Below, in pieces: positions 9,684-18,202 of a stretch of DNA of 64,000 nt. The first letter of the stretch is position 1. Every line of letters begins with the position of its first letter. Both the position numbers and the translations under genes were made by a program. The stretch comes from Pedobacter sp. HDW13 (GTDB lineage Bacteria; Bacteroidota; Bacteroidia; Sphingobacteriales; Sphingobacteriaceae), in the NCBI RefSeq assembly GCF_011303555.1, contig NZ_CP049868.1, forward strand, positions 4,836,001-4,900,000, written 5' to 3'. Under the pieces are notes generated by a model. The model saw only the letters and a program-made list of their open reading frames with translations. It did no database searches and was not told where the DNA came from.

Positions 9684-9717
9684 CTACAGACTTTCTTCAT
9701 AATTCATTTGTAATTTG
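9684..9717 (+). promoter_or_regulatory. Response-regulator operator site 6 plus -7 element
   Basis: CTACAGACTTT (9684-9694) then CTTCATAATTC (9695-9705), 5 nt, then TAATTTG (9711-9717). It lies 73 nt before the TolC-like gene at 9779 and should drive the efflux operon. Confidence 0.65.
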
Positions 9718-9778
9718 GACTTGCTTAGCTGTTGGATGGTGCGAAAAAACGAAATAATTGAGGTGAATAATTTATAAA

Positions 9779-11026
9779 ATGAAGCTAAAATTAACCTGCA
9801 TGGTGCTTTGTCTGTTTACCTTTTCAGTAATAAAGGTAATTGCACAAGTGCCGGCAAAGAATCTTGATTACTATTTAAAACAGGCCGAATTAACCAGTCC
9901 GGTACTAAAAGATTTTAAGAACCAGCAACGGGCTGCCGGGGTAGATAGCTTAATTATTCGTGCTACCGGAGGGCCACAGGTTACGGCAAGTGCCGCAGGG
10001 ATGGATGCGCCCATTATTCGGGGTTATGGTTACGATGAAGTACTCACCAACGGGCAGGCTTTAGAAGCCTTGCTTAATGTAAACTACGATTTGCTAAACA
10101 AAAAGAGGATCAATAATCAGCTTGAGGGGATAAAGATACAAAGCGATTCTATTAAATATGCAGGCCAGCTATCGCTATTTGATTTGCAAAGATCCATTGC
10201 CGATCAATACATTGTGGCTTATGCCAGTCAGCAACAGGTAGATTTTAACCGTGAGGTAATTACATTACTGGAGCAGGAAGAAACATTGTTAAAGAAATTA
10301 ACCAGAAGTAATATTTACAAACAATCTGAATATTTAACCTTCCTGGTTACCCTGCAACAACAACAATTGGTAGTAAAACAGGCAGAGTTGCAATTTAAAA
10401 ACGATTATGCCACCTTAAATTATTTGGCAGGCATAACCGATACTACGCAGGTTGTGCTGGCCGATCCAAAGTTACAAAGTGGTGTAACTACTATTGCTCA
10501 TGGTTTTTTTGGTAAACGTTTTGACATTGATAGCTTAAAAAACAACAATCAAAAAAACGCAATTGACCTTAGCTATAAACCCAAATTAGGCGTGTATGCC
10601 AATGGAGGATATAATTCATCGTTTATTTTGCAGCCTTATAAAAATTTGGGTACAAGTGTTGGTTTTACCTTTTCGGTGCCAATTTATGATGGTCATCAAA
10701 AGAAGATGCAGTACCAAAAGCTTAACCTATCCGCTAAAACAATAGCCGATTACCGCGATTTTTTTAAGCGTCAGCAAGAACAACAGTTAAACCTGATCAG
10801 GCAACAGCTTAATCAAACAGACGCCCTTTTTCCTAAAATAAACGAACAGATCCGTTTCAGCAAAGGTTTAATTGATGTAGACCGTAAACTGATGCATACC
10901 GGCGATTTAAAAGTAGCCGATTTTGTAATTGCCATTAACAATTACCTGGCGGCCCAAAACCTGTTGCGCCAAACCAATATTAACCGTTTAAAACTGATTA
11001 ATCAATTTAATTACTGGAACCGATAA
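9779..11026 (+). CDS. TolC-family outer-membrane efflux protein
   Basis: A 415-residue protein with a signal peptide (about 1-23, ending VIAQ). The mature chain is alpha-helical with long coiled stretches (QKKMQYQKLNLSAKTIADYR, RQQEQQLNLIRQQLNQ) separated by short strands, including YKPKLGVYANGGYNSS and VGFTFSVPIYDGH, which match the two beta-barrel inserts of TolC-type channels. It would form the outer-membrane exit duct of the pump encoded by the next two genes. The spacing is 2 nt to the adaptor gene and the whole set is downstream of operator site 6. It is about the usual size for the family in Bacteroidota. Confidence 0.88.
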   Translation: MKLKLTCMVLCLFTFSVIKVIAQVPAKNLDYYLKQAELTSPVLKDFKNQQRAAGVDSLIIRATGGPQVTASAAGMDAPIIRGYGYDEVLTNGQALEALLNVNYDLLNKKRINNQLEGIKIQSDSIKYAGQLSLFDLQRSIADQYIVAYASQQQVDFNREVITLLEQEETLLKKLTRSNIYKQSEYLTFLVTLQQQQLVVKQAELQFKNDYATLNYLAGITDTTQVVLADPKLQSGVTTIAHGFFGKRFDIDSLKNNNQKNAIDLSYKPKLGVYANGGYNSSFILQPYKNLGTSVGFTFSVPIYDGHQKKMQYQKLNLSAKTIADYRDFFKRQQEQQLNLIRQQLNQTDALFPKINEQIRFSKGLIDVDRKLMHTGDLKVADFVIAINNYLAAQNLLRQTNINRLKLINQFNYWNR

Positions 11027-11028
11027 CC

Positions 11029-11955
11029 ATGAATAGCGATCTAAAATTTATATGCGGTTGCATTGCCGTACTGCTTATCTTTTCGGGCTGTAGTCATTCA
11101 GAATCGGCAGATGCGGTTGATGAACCTTCGCCGGTTACACCTGTTCAGGTTACTACGATTCAGGATAGTTCGCTGGCCGAATTTGTTGAGCTTTCGGCGG
11201 TTTCGGCCTATCTCGAAAAGAGCTTTGTAAAGGCCAATATCAATGGTTATATAGAAAGCACACAAGCCATAACAGGTAAGCAGGTAGGCAGTCATCAACT
11301 GTTATTTAGTTTAATCACCAAAGAAGCAAAATCAATAGGCAATAGTGTAAATAAGCTCGATGCTGGTTTTAAATTTTCGGGCATTTCCAACATCAGGGCC
11401 GATCAGGCAGGTACCATTGTTCAGGTAAACCACCAGAAAGGAGACTATGTGCAGGATGGAGAAGCTTTGGCAACCATTAGTAACAGAAATAGCCTTGTTT
11501 TTTTGCTCGATTTGCCTTACGAGTATAACCAGTTGATTAACCAGAACAAAACATTAGCTGTGCTGTTGCCCGATGGAACAAAAATGACAGGAACAGTTTC
11601 GGGCACTATGCCTTCGGTTGATTCGGCAGCACAAACCCAGCGTTATATCCTTAAAGTTGGAGCAGGCAATAATATTCCCGAAGGTTTAATTGCCAAAGTG
11701 AGGTTAACCAAAGTAAGTCATACGCAGGCACAGGTATTACCAAAATCGGCAGTGTTGGCTAACGAAACAGAAGATGAGTTTTGGGTAATGAAACTCATCA
11801 ACGATTCTACCGCAGTAAAGGTAAAAGTGAAAAGGGGAATCGAAAATCAGCATACCATCGAAGTGCTTGAGCCTAAGTTTTCGAAAAAAGACCGGATCAT
11901 TACTTCCGGCAACTATGGGATAGCCGATACGGCCAAAGTTAAAATTCAGCAATAG
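11029..11955 (+). CDS. RND efflux periplasmic adaptor lipoprotein
   Basis: A 308-residue membrane-fusion protein. It has a lipoprotein signal (LLIFSGC, Cys at about 21), a barrel-sandwich region with FVKANINGYIESTQAI and a second half GTIVQVNHQKGDYVQDGEAL, then a beta-barrel domain and a membrane-proximal domain ending SGNYGIADTAKVKIQQ. The alpha-hairpin is short or absent compared with AcrA, which is usual for small adaptors. It would link the TolC-like channel to the inner-membrane transporter. The stop at 11955 is 2 nt before the transporter ATG. Confidence 0.88.
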   Translation: MNSDLKFICGCIAVLLIFSGCSHSESADAVDEPSPVTPVQVTTIQDSSLAEFVELSAVSAYLEKSFVKANINGYIESTQAITGKQVGSHQLLFSLITKEAKSIGNSVNKLDAGFKFSGISNIRADQAGTIVQVNHQKGDYVQDGEALATISNRNSLVFLLDLPYEYNQLINQNKTLAVLLPDGTKMTGTVSGTMPSVDSAAQTQRYILKVGAGNNIPEGLIAKVRLTKVSHTQAQVLPKSAVLANETEDEFWVMKLINDSTAVKVKVKRGIENQHTIEVLEPKFSKKDRIITSGNYGIADTAKVKIQQ

Positions 11956-11957
11956 CC

Positions 11958-14900
11958 ATGAACAAGTTTTTCGTTTCGCATAAAAACCCAATTCTGGCAG
12001 TACTGCTAATCATTATAGTGGGAGGGGTTTATTCTTTTAGTCAGCTAAAAACCGGTCTTTTCCCTGAAATTACCTTTCCAAAGATTAAGATTATTGCCGA
12101 TGCAGAATTGCAGCCGGTTGATAAAATGGTGGTTACTGTAACGCGGCCTTTAGAAAATGCGGTAAAACAGGTGCCCGATCTTCAATTGGTTAGGAGTACT
12201 ACCAGTCGGGGTAGCTGCGAGCTTTCTGCATTTATGAATCCTGGCGCCGATATCGATTTGAGCCAGCAACGCATAGAATCGCAGATTGCCAAAATAAGTG
12301 CTTCATTGCCTGCTGGTGTTAACATATCTGTCGAGAAAATGAATCCGTCTATCCTTCCGGTAAGCGGATACAGCCTTGAAAGTCATAATTATTCTCCCGC
12401 CGAACTGAAAAGAATTGCCACCTATACAGTAAAACCATTTCTTTCACAGGTTGACGGGGTTTCGGAGATTCGTGTTATTGGCGGTAAAAGCAAAGAATAT
12501 TGGCTGGAACTCGATGCACAAAAAATGCAAACGCTGGGCATTGCTCCCGATCAGATTAGTAACGCACTCAGTCAAACCAATTTTATAAAATCTAACGGCT
12601 ACCTGGCCGATCACAATTATTTATATCTATCCGTAACCGATGCTACGGTTAAAAATAAAAGCGACTTAGAAAACCTGGTACTGAGCAGAAAAGGCAACCG
12701 GATTATTAAGGTAATGGATGTTGCGAAGGTAAACATTCAGCAAAGTGTAGAGTATACGAGGATTAATGCAAACGGGAAAGACGGAATCCTGATCGCCGTA
12801 ATTAAACAGCCCAACGCCAACCTGGTCGATCTTTCTAACGAGATGCATAGCAAGGTAGCGCAATTGAAACATATTTTACCAGCAGGGGTAAGCATTAAAC
12901 CCTATTACGTACAGGCCGATTTTGTAAACGAATCAGTAAAAAGTGTTCGCGATAGTTTATTAATTGGTTTGGTGCTGGCTATTGTTGTGGCGATTATTTT
13001 TTTAAGATCGTTCAAGGCGAGTGCAACGATATTGATTACCATTCCGGTTACGCTTTGTTTAACGGTAATTGTGCTTTATTTTATCGGTTATTCGCTCAAT
13101 ATTATGACACTTGGTGCCATTGCTGCGGCCATAGGTTTAATTATAGATGATGCCATTGTAGTGGTAGAACAAATTCACCGCACACACGAAGAACACCCCG
13201 AAGAGCTTACCATGCGGCTGCTGAGCAAAGCCGTTGGCTATCTTTTTCCGGCTATGCTGGGTTCTTCCATTAGTACCATCGTAATTTTTGTTCCTTTTGT
13301 ATTGATGACGGGCGTTGCAGGCTCTTATTTTCAGGTAATGACCAATACCATGATTATTACGCTGGTTTGTTCTTTCTTTGTTACCTGGATTGGCTTACCC
13401 GTAATTTATCTTTTGCTTACCCGCAAAGGAGGCAGCCATGCTGCTTCAGGCAAAAAGGTGGTAGTACATGAGGTTAAATCGCAAAACTGGGTGCGTTATT
13501 TTATTACGCGGCCTGCTATTTCAATTCTATTTTTGCTCGTACTGGTTGCATCGATAGCACTTGTTTTTCCTCGTTTGGAAACTGGTTTTCTCCCGGAAAT
13601 GGATGAAGGCAGTATTGTTTTAGATTATGCTTCTCCACCAGGTACATCGCTCGAAGAAACCGACCGGATGCTTAAGGAAGTGGAAAAGGAAATTGTAAAA
13701 ATACCCGACGTACAGGCCTATTCGAGAAGAACAGGAACACAGATGGGTTTTTTTATTACTGAACCTAATACCGGTGATTACCTGATACAGCTGAAACCAA
13801 ACAGAACAAAAAACACTGATGAGGTGATTTCTGAGATCCGCACACATATAGAAAATACCCAGCCTGCACTGGTTATTGATTTTGGGCAGGTAATAGGGGA
13901 TATGCTGGGCGATTTAATGAGCTCTACCCAGCCAATAGAAGTCAAGATTTTTGGTAACGATCAAGAGAAACTGCAAGGCTTATCTAAAAAGGTTGCAGGT
14001 ATAGTTTCGCATGTAGGTGGTACAGCCGATGTTTTTGATGGTATTGTACTTTCGGGGCCGACTGCAAACATTGAGCCTAACTTTGCTATGCTGGCACAAT
14101 ATGGAGTAAGTCCGGCTTCTTTTCAGTCGCAGCTTCAAACAGCAATGCAGGGCACTTTAATAGGCGATTTATACGATAAACAACAACTTTCGCCTATCCG
14201 CATGGTGTACCCCGGAAGCAGGACTTTTAGCGTGGCCGATATTAATAAACTCAAAATTTTCCTGGCTGATGGAACTGCTGTTCCTATTCAGCAAATGGCC
14301 AATGTGGCGCTAAAATCCGGAAATGCTGAGGTAGAAAGAGAAAATCTGCAAAGCATTGGAGTGGTTACAGCAAGGCTGGATAACCGCGATCTGGGTAGCG
14401 TAATGAAAGATATTCAGAAAGCTGTAAATAACAATATAAACCTGCCTTCTGGTTATCACATCGAATACGGTGGTGCCTATAAAGAACAGCAACAATCCTT
14501 CTCCGAATTGTTAACCATTCTTATTGCTTCCAGTTTGCTGGTGTTTAGCGTAATTCTGTTCTTGTTTAAAGATTTTAAAATTGCCTTTCTTATTCTGGTT
14601 ATCTCGGTACTGGGCATTTCGGGCAGTTATCTGGCTTTGTTTTTAACACATACCCCTTTAAATGTGGGCAGTTATACGGGCTTGATTATGATTGTGGGTA
14701 TTATTGGCGAGAATGCCATATTCACCTTTCTACAGTTTAAAGAATCGCTGGAAAAACTAAGTGTTGATGATGCCATTACCTTTGCTATTTCTACCCGTTT
14801 ACGACCAAAATTAATGACTGCCCTGGGGGCAATTATCGCATTAATGCCTTTGGCTTTAGGTATCGGGGCAGGAGCACAACTTCATCAGCCGCTGGCCATT

Positions 14901-15014
14901 GCTGTAATTGGTGGCTTTATTGTAGCCTTACCTTTGCTGCTCGTGGCTTTGCCAAGCCTGATTAGAAAATGCTATAAGCCAAGCCAACTTTTAGCTGATG
15001 CTGCTAAAGTATAA
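11958..15014 (+). CDS. RND-family efflux transporter, inner-membrane subunit
   Basis: A 1018-residue proton-driven transporter of the AcrB/MdtB superfamily with the duplicated 6+6 helix layout. Helix 1 is at residues 9-28, and helix 4 contains the proton-relay pair in IGLIIDDAIVVVEQIHR. Two large periplasmic porter domains (about 35-330 and 560-860) show motifs such as LPEMDEGSIVLDYASPPGTS at the start of the second half. The size is normal and no break is seen. The substrate class (drug, metal or lipid) cannot be assigned: no diagnostic metal-binding Met cluster is evident. It is the third gene of an efflux operon under operator site 6. Confidence 0.92.
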   Translation: MNKFFVSHKNPILAVLLIIIVGGVYSFSQLKTGLFPEITFPKIKIIADAELQPVDKMVVTVTRPLENAVKQVPDLQLVRSTTSRGSCELSAFMNPGADIDLSQQRIESQIAKISASLPAGVNISVEKMNPSILPVSGYSLESHNYSPAELKRIATYTVKPFLSQVDGVSEIRVIGGKSKEYWLELDAQKMQTLGIAPDQISNALSQTNFIKSNGYLADHNYLYLSVTDATVKNKSDLENLVLSRKGNRIIKVMDVAKVNIQQSVEYTRINANGKDGILIAVIKQPNANLVDLSNEMHSKVAQLKHILPAGVSIKPYYVQADFVNESVKSVRDSLLIGLVLAIVVAIIFLRSFKASATILITIPVTLCLTVIVLYFIGYSLNIMTLGAIAAAIGLIIDDAIVVVEQIHRTHEEHPEELTMRLLSKAVGYLFPAMLGSSISTIVIFVPFVLMTGVAGSYFQVMTNTMIITLVCSFFVTWIGLPVIYLLLTRKGGSHAASGKKVVVHEVKSQNWVRYFITRPAISILFLLVLVASIALVFPRLETGFLPEMDEGSIVLDYASPPGTSLEETDRMLKEVEKEIVKIPDVQAYSRRTGTQMGFFITEPNTGDYLIQLKPNRTKNTDEVISEIRTHIENTQPALVIDFGQVIGDMLGDLMSSTQPIEVKIFGNDQEKLQGLSKKVAGIVSHVGGTADVFDGIVLSGPTANIEPNFAMLAQYGVSPASFQSQLQTAMQGTLIGDLYDKQQLSPIRMVYPGSRTFSVADINKLKIFLADGTAVPIQQMANVALKSGNAEVERENLQSIGVVTARLDNRDLGSVMKDIQKAVNNNINLPSGYHIEYGGAYKEQQQSFSELLTILIASSLLVFSVILFLFKDFKIAFLILVISVLGISGSYLALFLTHTPLNVGSYTGLIMIVGIIGENAIFTFLQFKESLEKLSVDDAITFAISTRLRPKLMTALGAIIALMPLALGIGAGAQLHQPLAIAVIGGFIVALPLLLVALPSLIRKCYKPSQLLADAAKV

Positions 15015-15056
15015 CAGTTTTTAAGCCAAACCATAAATCAATATTAAACTAAAAAA

Positions 15057-16064
15057 ATGAAAAAGAAATTATTAAGTATTTTGATCCTTTTTGCAGTTTC
15101 ACTTACTGCAATTGCACAGCAAAAAAGCAGTTTACGTGTGCTGGCTGTCCATAAAATTCAAAGCGATGGCGGCTGGGATTACCTAAGTATCGATCAGCAG
15201 CATAACAATCTTTTTATTGCTCATGGCAACCAGGTAAATATATTAAACAAGAATAATGGCGATTCGGTTGGCGTAATTTACAATACACCTGGTGTGCACG
15301 GCATTACAATTGCCAATCCATTTGGTAAGGGCTATACCACCAATGGTAAGGCAGGAACCTGCACGATTTTCGACTTGAACAATTTTAAAGTTTTGGGACA
15401 GGTTAAGGTAGGGCAGAACCCCGATGCCACCTTTTTTGATGATTACAGCAAGAAAGTAATTGTATTTAATGGCAAAAGTAACGATGCCAGCATTATCGAT
15501 CCCCAAATGGATAAAGTTATTGCTACGATTGCTTTAGGTGGTAAACCAGAGGCAGGCGTATCAGACGGGAAAGGAAAAGTATATGTAAATATCGAAGATA
15601 CCGGAGAAATTGTTTGTTTTGATATCACCAGCTATAAAGTTTTATCAAGATATAAATTAAAAGGAGGAGAAGAACCATCTGGCCTGGCTATCGATCGTTT
15701 AACATCGCGGCTGTTTACTGTTTGTGCCAACAAGCTGATGTTTATTCTGGATGCCAAAACAGGTAAACAGATTGCTTCGTTACCGATTGGCGATAACTGT
15801 GATGGTGTAGTTTTCGATCCGGCTACTAAATTGGCTTATAGTGCGAATGGGGCAGGCAGCATTACTGTGGTGAAAGAAATCTCGGCAAATAAATTTGTGG
15901 TGCAGGAAACTGTGAGTACAGCAGTAGGTGCCAGAACTATTGCCATTGATTTGACAAATCACCATCTTTTTTTACCTACGGCAAATTTTGAAAAAAGTAC
16001 AGATGCAAGTCAACGTCCGCATCGCATTGCCGGCAGTTTTAAAATCCTGGAAGTAGGTAAATAA
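15057..16064 (+). CDS. YVTN/YncE-type beta-propeller, exported
   Basis: A 335-residue protein with a signal peptide (MKKKLLSILILFAVSLTAIAQ) followed by six or seven propeller blades of about 42 residues, each with a D-x-T/N and -I/V-A- pattern (for example NPDATFFDDYSKKVIVFNGK, GKPEAGVSDGKGKVYVNIED, EPSGLAIDRLTSRLFTVCAN). It is 42 nt after the transporter gene and before a strong terminator, so it is likely the last gene of the efflux operon. Such propellers are found beside RND pumps and in metal or redox contexts; the function here is unknown. Confidence 0.8.
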   Translation: MKKKLLSILILFAVSLTAIAQQKSSLRVLAVHKIQSDGGWDYLSIDQQHNNLFIAHGNQVNILNKNNGDSVGVIYNTPGVHGITIANPFGKGYTTNGKAGTCTIFDLNNFKVLGQVKVGQNPDATFFDDYSKKVIVFNGKSNDASIIDPQMDKVIATIALGGKPEAGVSDGKGKVYVNIEDTGEIVCFDITSYKVLSRYKLKGGEEPSGLAIDRLTSRLFTVCANKLMFILDAKTGKQIASLPIGDNCDGVVFDPATKLAYSANGAGSITVVKEISANKFVVQETVSTAVGARTIAIDLTNHHLFLPTANFEKSTDASQRPHRIAGSFKILEVGK

Positions 16065-16086
16065 AACTATTGTTTCTAAAATCTGA

Positions 16087-16129
16087 AGGTGCCGGGAAGC
16101 ATATTGTGTTTCACCTGGCACCTTTTTTT
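16087..16129 (+). terminator. Rho-independent terminator of the efflux operon
   Basis: AGGTGCCGGG pairs with CCTGGCACCT (one G-T pair) around a 16-17 nt loop and is followed by a run of T. It lies 22 nt after the stop of the propeller gene. Confidence 0.85.
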
Positions 16130-16196
16130 ATTGAACCTGGTCGAGGTTTTTAATGCAATGAGTGTTCTGTAACCACCTCATTATCTTAATGAAATT

Positions 16197-16280
16197 ATGA
16201 TAAATTACGGTGCAGTTCGGATCATTTAAGGTACGCATATGATAAATTACGTGCGGTTCTGATTATTTAAGGCACAGCTT
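16197..16280. repeat. 42-bp imperfect tandem repeat, two copies
   Basis: ATGATAAATTAC starts at 16197 and again at 16239. The copies then share GTGC-GTTC-GAT-ATTTAAGG with a few substitutions and end near 16238 and 16280. It lies upstream of a promoter-like element and the small ORF at 16455. It could be a duplicated regulator site or a simple tandem duplication. The rest of 16130-16454 holds nothing else I can name apart from that promoter. Confidence 0.7.
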
Positions 16281-16368
16281 TGCAAATCTTGGCGGTACTT
16301 ATAAATCTCTTATAAAAATATCTAAAAGTAGCGTTGGTAATTATAATTTATTTTACTAATTTTTTTAG

Positions 16369-16376
16369 TAATTTTG
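16369..16376 (+). promoter_or_regulatory. Bacteroidota -7 element (TAATTTTG)
   Basis: A perfect TAnnTTTG match 78 nt before the small ORF at 16455, in a very AT-rich stretch. No clear -33 element is seen. Confidence 0.45.
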
Positions 16377-16454
16377 TGCTATTGATTTAGAATTACAAGT
16401 GAAAATACTTACTACAGGTACAAAATAAATTAGCATAACTAAAGGGTAAATAAT

Positions 16455-16553
16455 ATGAAAGAGTTAATTGCGCTTTTAAAGCGTTATCTGTTAAAAGAGG
16501 CCGAGTCTTTAAATCAAATTAGCGACAAGAACAAAGCAAGCAAGAAGAAATAA
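16455..16553 (+). CDS. Small basic ORF, 32 residues
   Basis: ATG at 16455 opens a 32-codon frame: MKELIALLKRYLLKEAESLN followed by a Lys-rich tail ending KASKKK. The first half would make an amphipathic helix and the tail is strongly basic. It has a TAnnTTTG element 78 nt upstream, a tandem repeat before that, and a 15-bp hairpin downstream at 16768. It is too short to assign to a family. Translation is plausible but unproven; it could also be part of an untranslated transcript. Confidence 0.35.
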   Translation: MKELIALLKRYLLKEAESLNQISDKNKASKKK

Positions 16554-16767
16554 GCTGTTGTATGGGATTTTCAGGAGACAAGCTACAATAGCTCGGAGAT
16601 ACCGGTAATTATGGGTGAAAATATAGCTGCCTTAGCTTTGCCAGTAATACCTATGGTAATTTGATGTTCAATTATTCGGATACCAGCAATTAATTTAAAA
16701 TTACCTGATAGGTTTTACAACATGCAAACACATTACAGGTTTTGGGGAGGACAAGTATAAGCGCCAA

Positions 16768-16805
16768 ACAATCAGGCTATCCCATTTTTAGGATAGCCTG
16801 ATTGT
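16768..16805. terminator. Strong hairpin between convergent genes
   Basis: ACAATCAGGCTATCC pairs perfectly over 15 bp with GGATAGCCTGATTGT around an 8-nt loop (CATTTTTA). It lies 32 nt beyond the stop of the minus-strand gene at 16837 and downstream of the small plus-strand ORF, so it probably ends transcription from both sides, though neither side has a long T run. Confidence 0.7.
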
Positions 16806-16836
16806 ATAAATTGACCAAAGTATCTAAATTATACAC

Positions 16837-17546
16837 TTACAAATTCATTCTGCTAAAGGATAATGTTAAAATGTGTTTACGTTGCGGATGATCGTTTTTT
16901 AACGATGCTTTAATGTAGTTCTTAACGCCTAATACAATATCAATTAAGCCTGTTTGCTCAGTATAAAAAATGTTGAATCGTTTTTTACGTGCATCATCAA
17001 GAGGTGTTTTAGCCAGTGCAACCGCTGTAATGTTGGCTTCCATACCGCTAAGCAGGCTTTGGAAAGATGCGATATTGATATCAGCTTCTGTAGGCTCGTA
17101 AACTTTACTTGTTATCAATACATCAATATACTGCTTAAAATTTTCTATCCTGCCATCGTAAGATACCCTGGGCTTGATACGGGTATTCGTATCGCTGGTG
17201 GCTTTACTTTTTTTGCCTATTCCCCTTAATTTATCGGCCAGTGTTTTAGCTGTTTGTAGTTCGGCCGGGTTATCAATAGCCGCCTTAAGATAATTGTAGC
17301 TGCGGGTAATTAAATGGTTAAAAGGTTTAAAAATAAGCTCCTGTTCATCCACAGCTTTGCTGTAAACAGGTAAAACCTGGCTAACAATACGTATGGCCTC
17401 ATCAGCATTTGTAGATAACTGTTCTAAGTTTTCGATCGAAAATTTAAGTTTGGGTGGCTGTAGTCTGCACCAAGGGTTTTTAAACGGATAATTAAATCTT
17501 TTAAGTTGGCCGCATTTTTTGCGAAGCCGCTTTCGGTTGTTGACAT
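16837..17546 (-). pseudogene. Unrecognised soluble protein, frameshifted near its N-terminus
   Basis: The minus-strand ATG at 17546 begins MSTTESGFAKNAANLKDLII and continues RLKTLGADYS before running into a stop. The frame that continues the protein (KLKFSIENLEQLSTNADEAI and onward) lies one base over. Restoring a single G/C at about 17456 joins GADYS to PPKLKFS and yields 236 residues. As given, the continuing frame has a spurious N-terminus made of out-of-frame sequence. The protein is helix-rich with many Lys and Glu, has no signal peptide or membrane segment, and I do not recognise the family. Its end is marked by the hairpin at 16768. Confidence 0.6.
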
Positions 17547-18202
17547 TGGTTTGTTTCTTTAGGTAAATAAAAAAATAGCGCAAAATAGACTGATCATTTT
17601 AGCTGCTTATCAAAATAGCTAAGGCAAATGCCAAACCAGTTTGTTTTTAGCCAAGTAGTTTTAGCTTTTAAGGTGCGGGAGTAGATATAAAATAATGCTT
17701 TATGGTTTGTTAAAGCCTTGTTTATCGCCTATAATATCATATGGAAAAATAGATGTTTTTTTCAAACCGGCTATAAATGGGGAGTATGGAATGGGGTTAG
17801 ATTTTCCCATTTTGTAGAAAGTGGGGAAATATTTCTACAACTATCTGGAATATGTGGAGTAAGCATATTGTCATTGTTTGTAAGCCCGGAAGATTAATAA
17901 TTCTCTGTGTAAATCGGCTATAAGCTATAAGAATTAGTGAATATACCTTATCGTTAGTAATGACTGCACTACTGTAATGTAATCTGATTCGAAACCTTTT
18001 AATCAAAAGACTTTCATTAATCACTCTATTTCTTTAAAAACTGATCAACCCAACATTGTAAAGCAGGCAGCTGGTTTATGCTGGAATAAAAAGGCAATGT
18101 AAAATTAGACAATCGTTTGCGCTGACATTTATGTTGTTTTGCTCATTTGCTTGTTCTATTTTTAAAAATACAAATCAACAAAACCAAACAGAAGCTTAAC
18201 CA
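17547..18202. other. Gene-poor intergenic region
   Basis: About 650 bp without a convincing gene. The only structure noted is an imperfect inverted repeat near 17800-17830 (TTTCCCATTT...AAAGTGGGGAAA), about 370 nt before the GH35 gene. A 75-codon minus-strand open frame at 17797-18024 has no family features, no good start and no partner, so I do not call it a gene. Confidence 0.5.

Noticed and set aside
17797..18024. 75-codon minus-strand open frame
   Set aside because: Composition is not protein-like, no ribosome site or conserved motif, and it lies in a gene-poor spacer.
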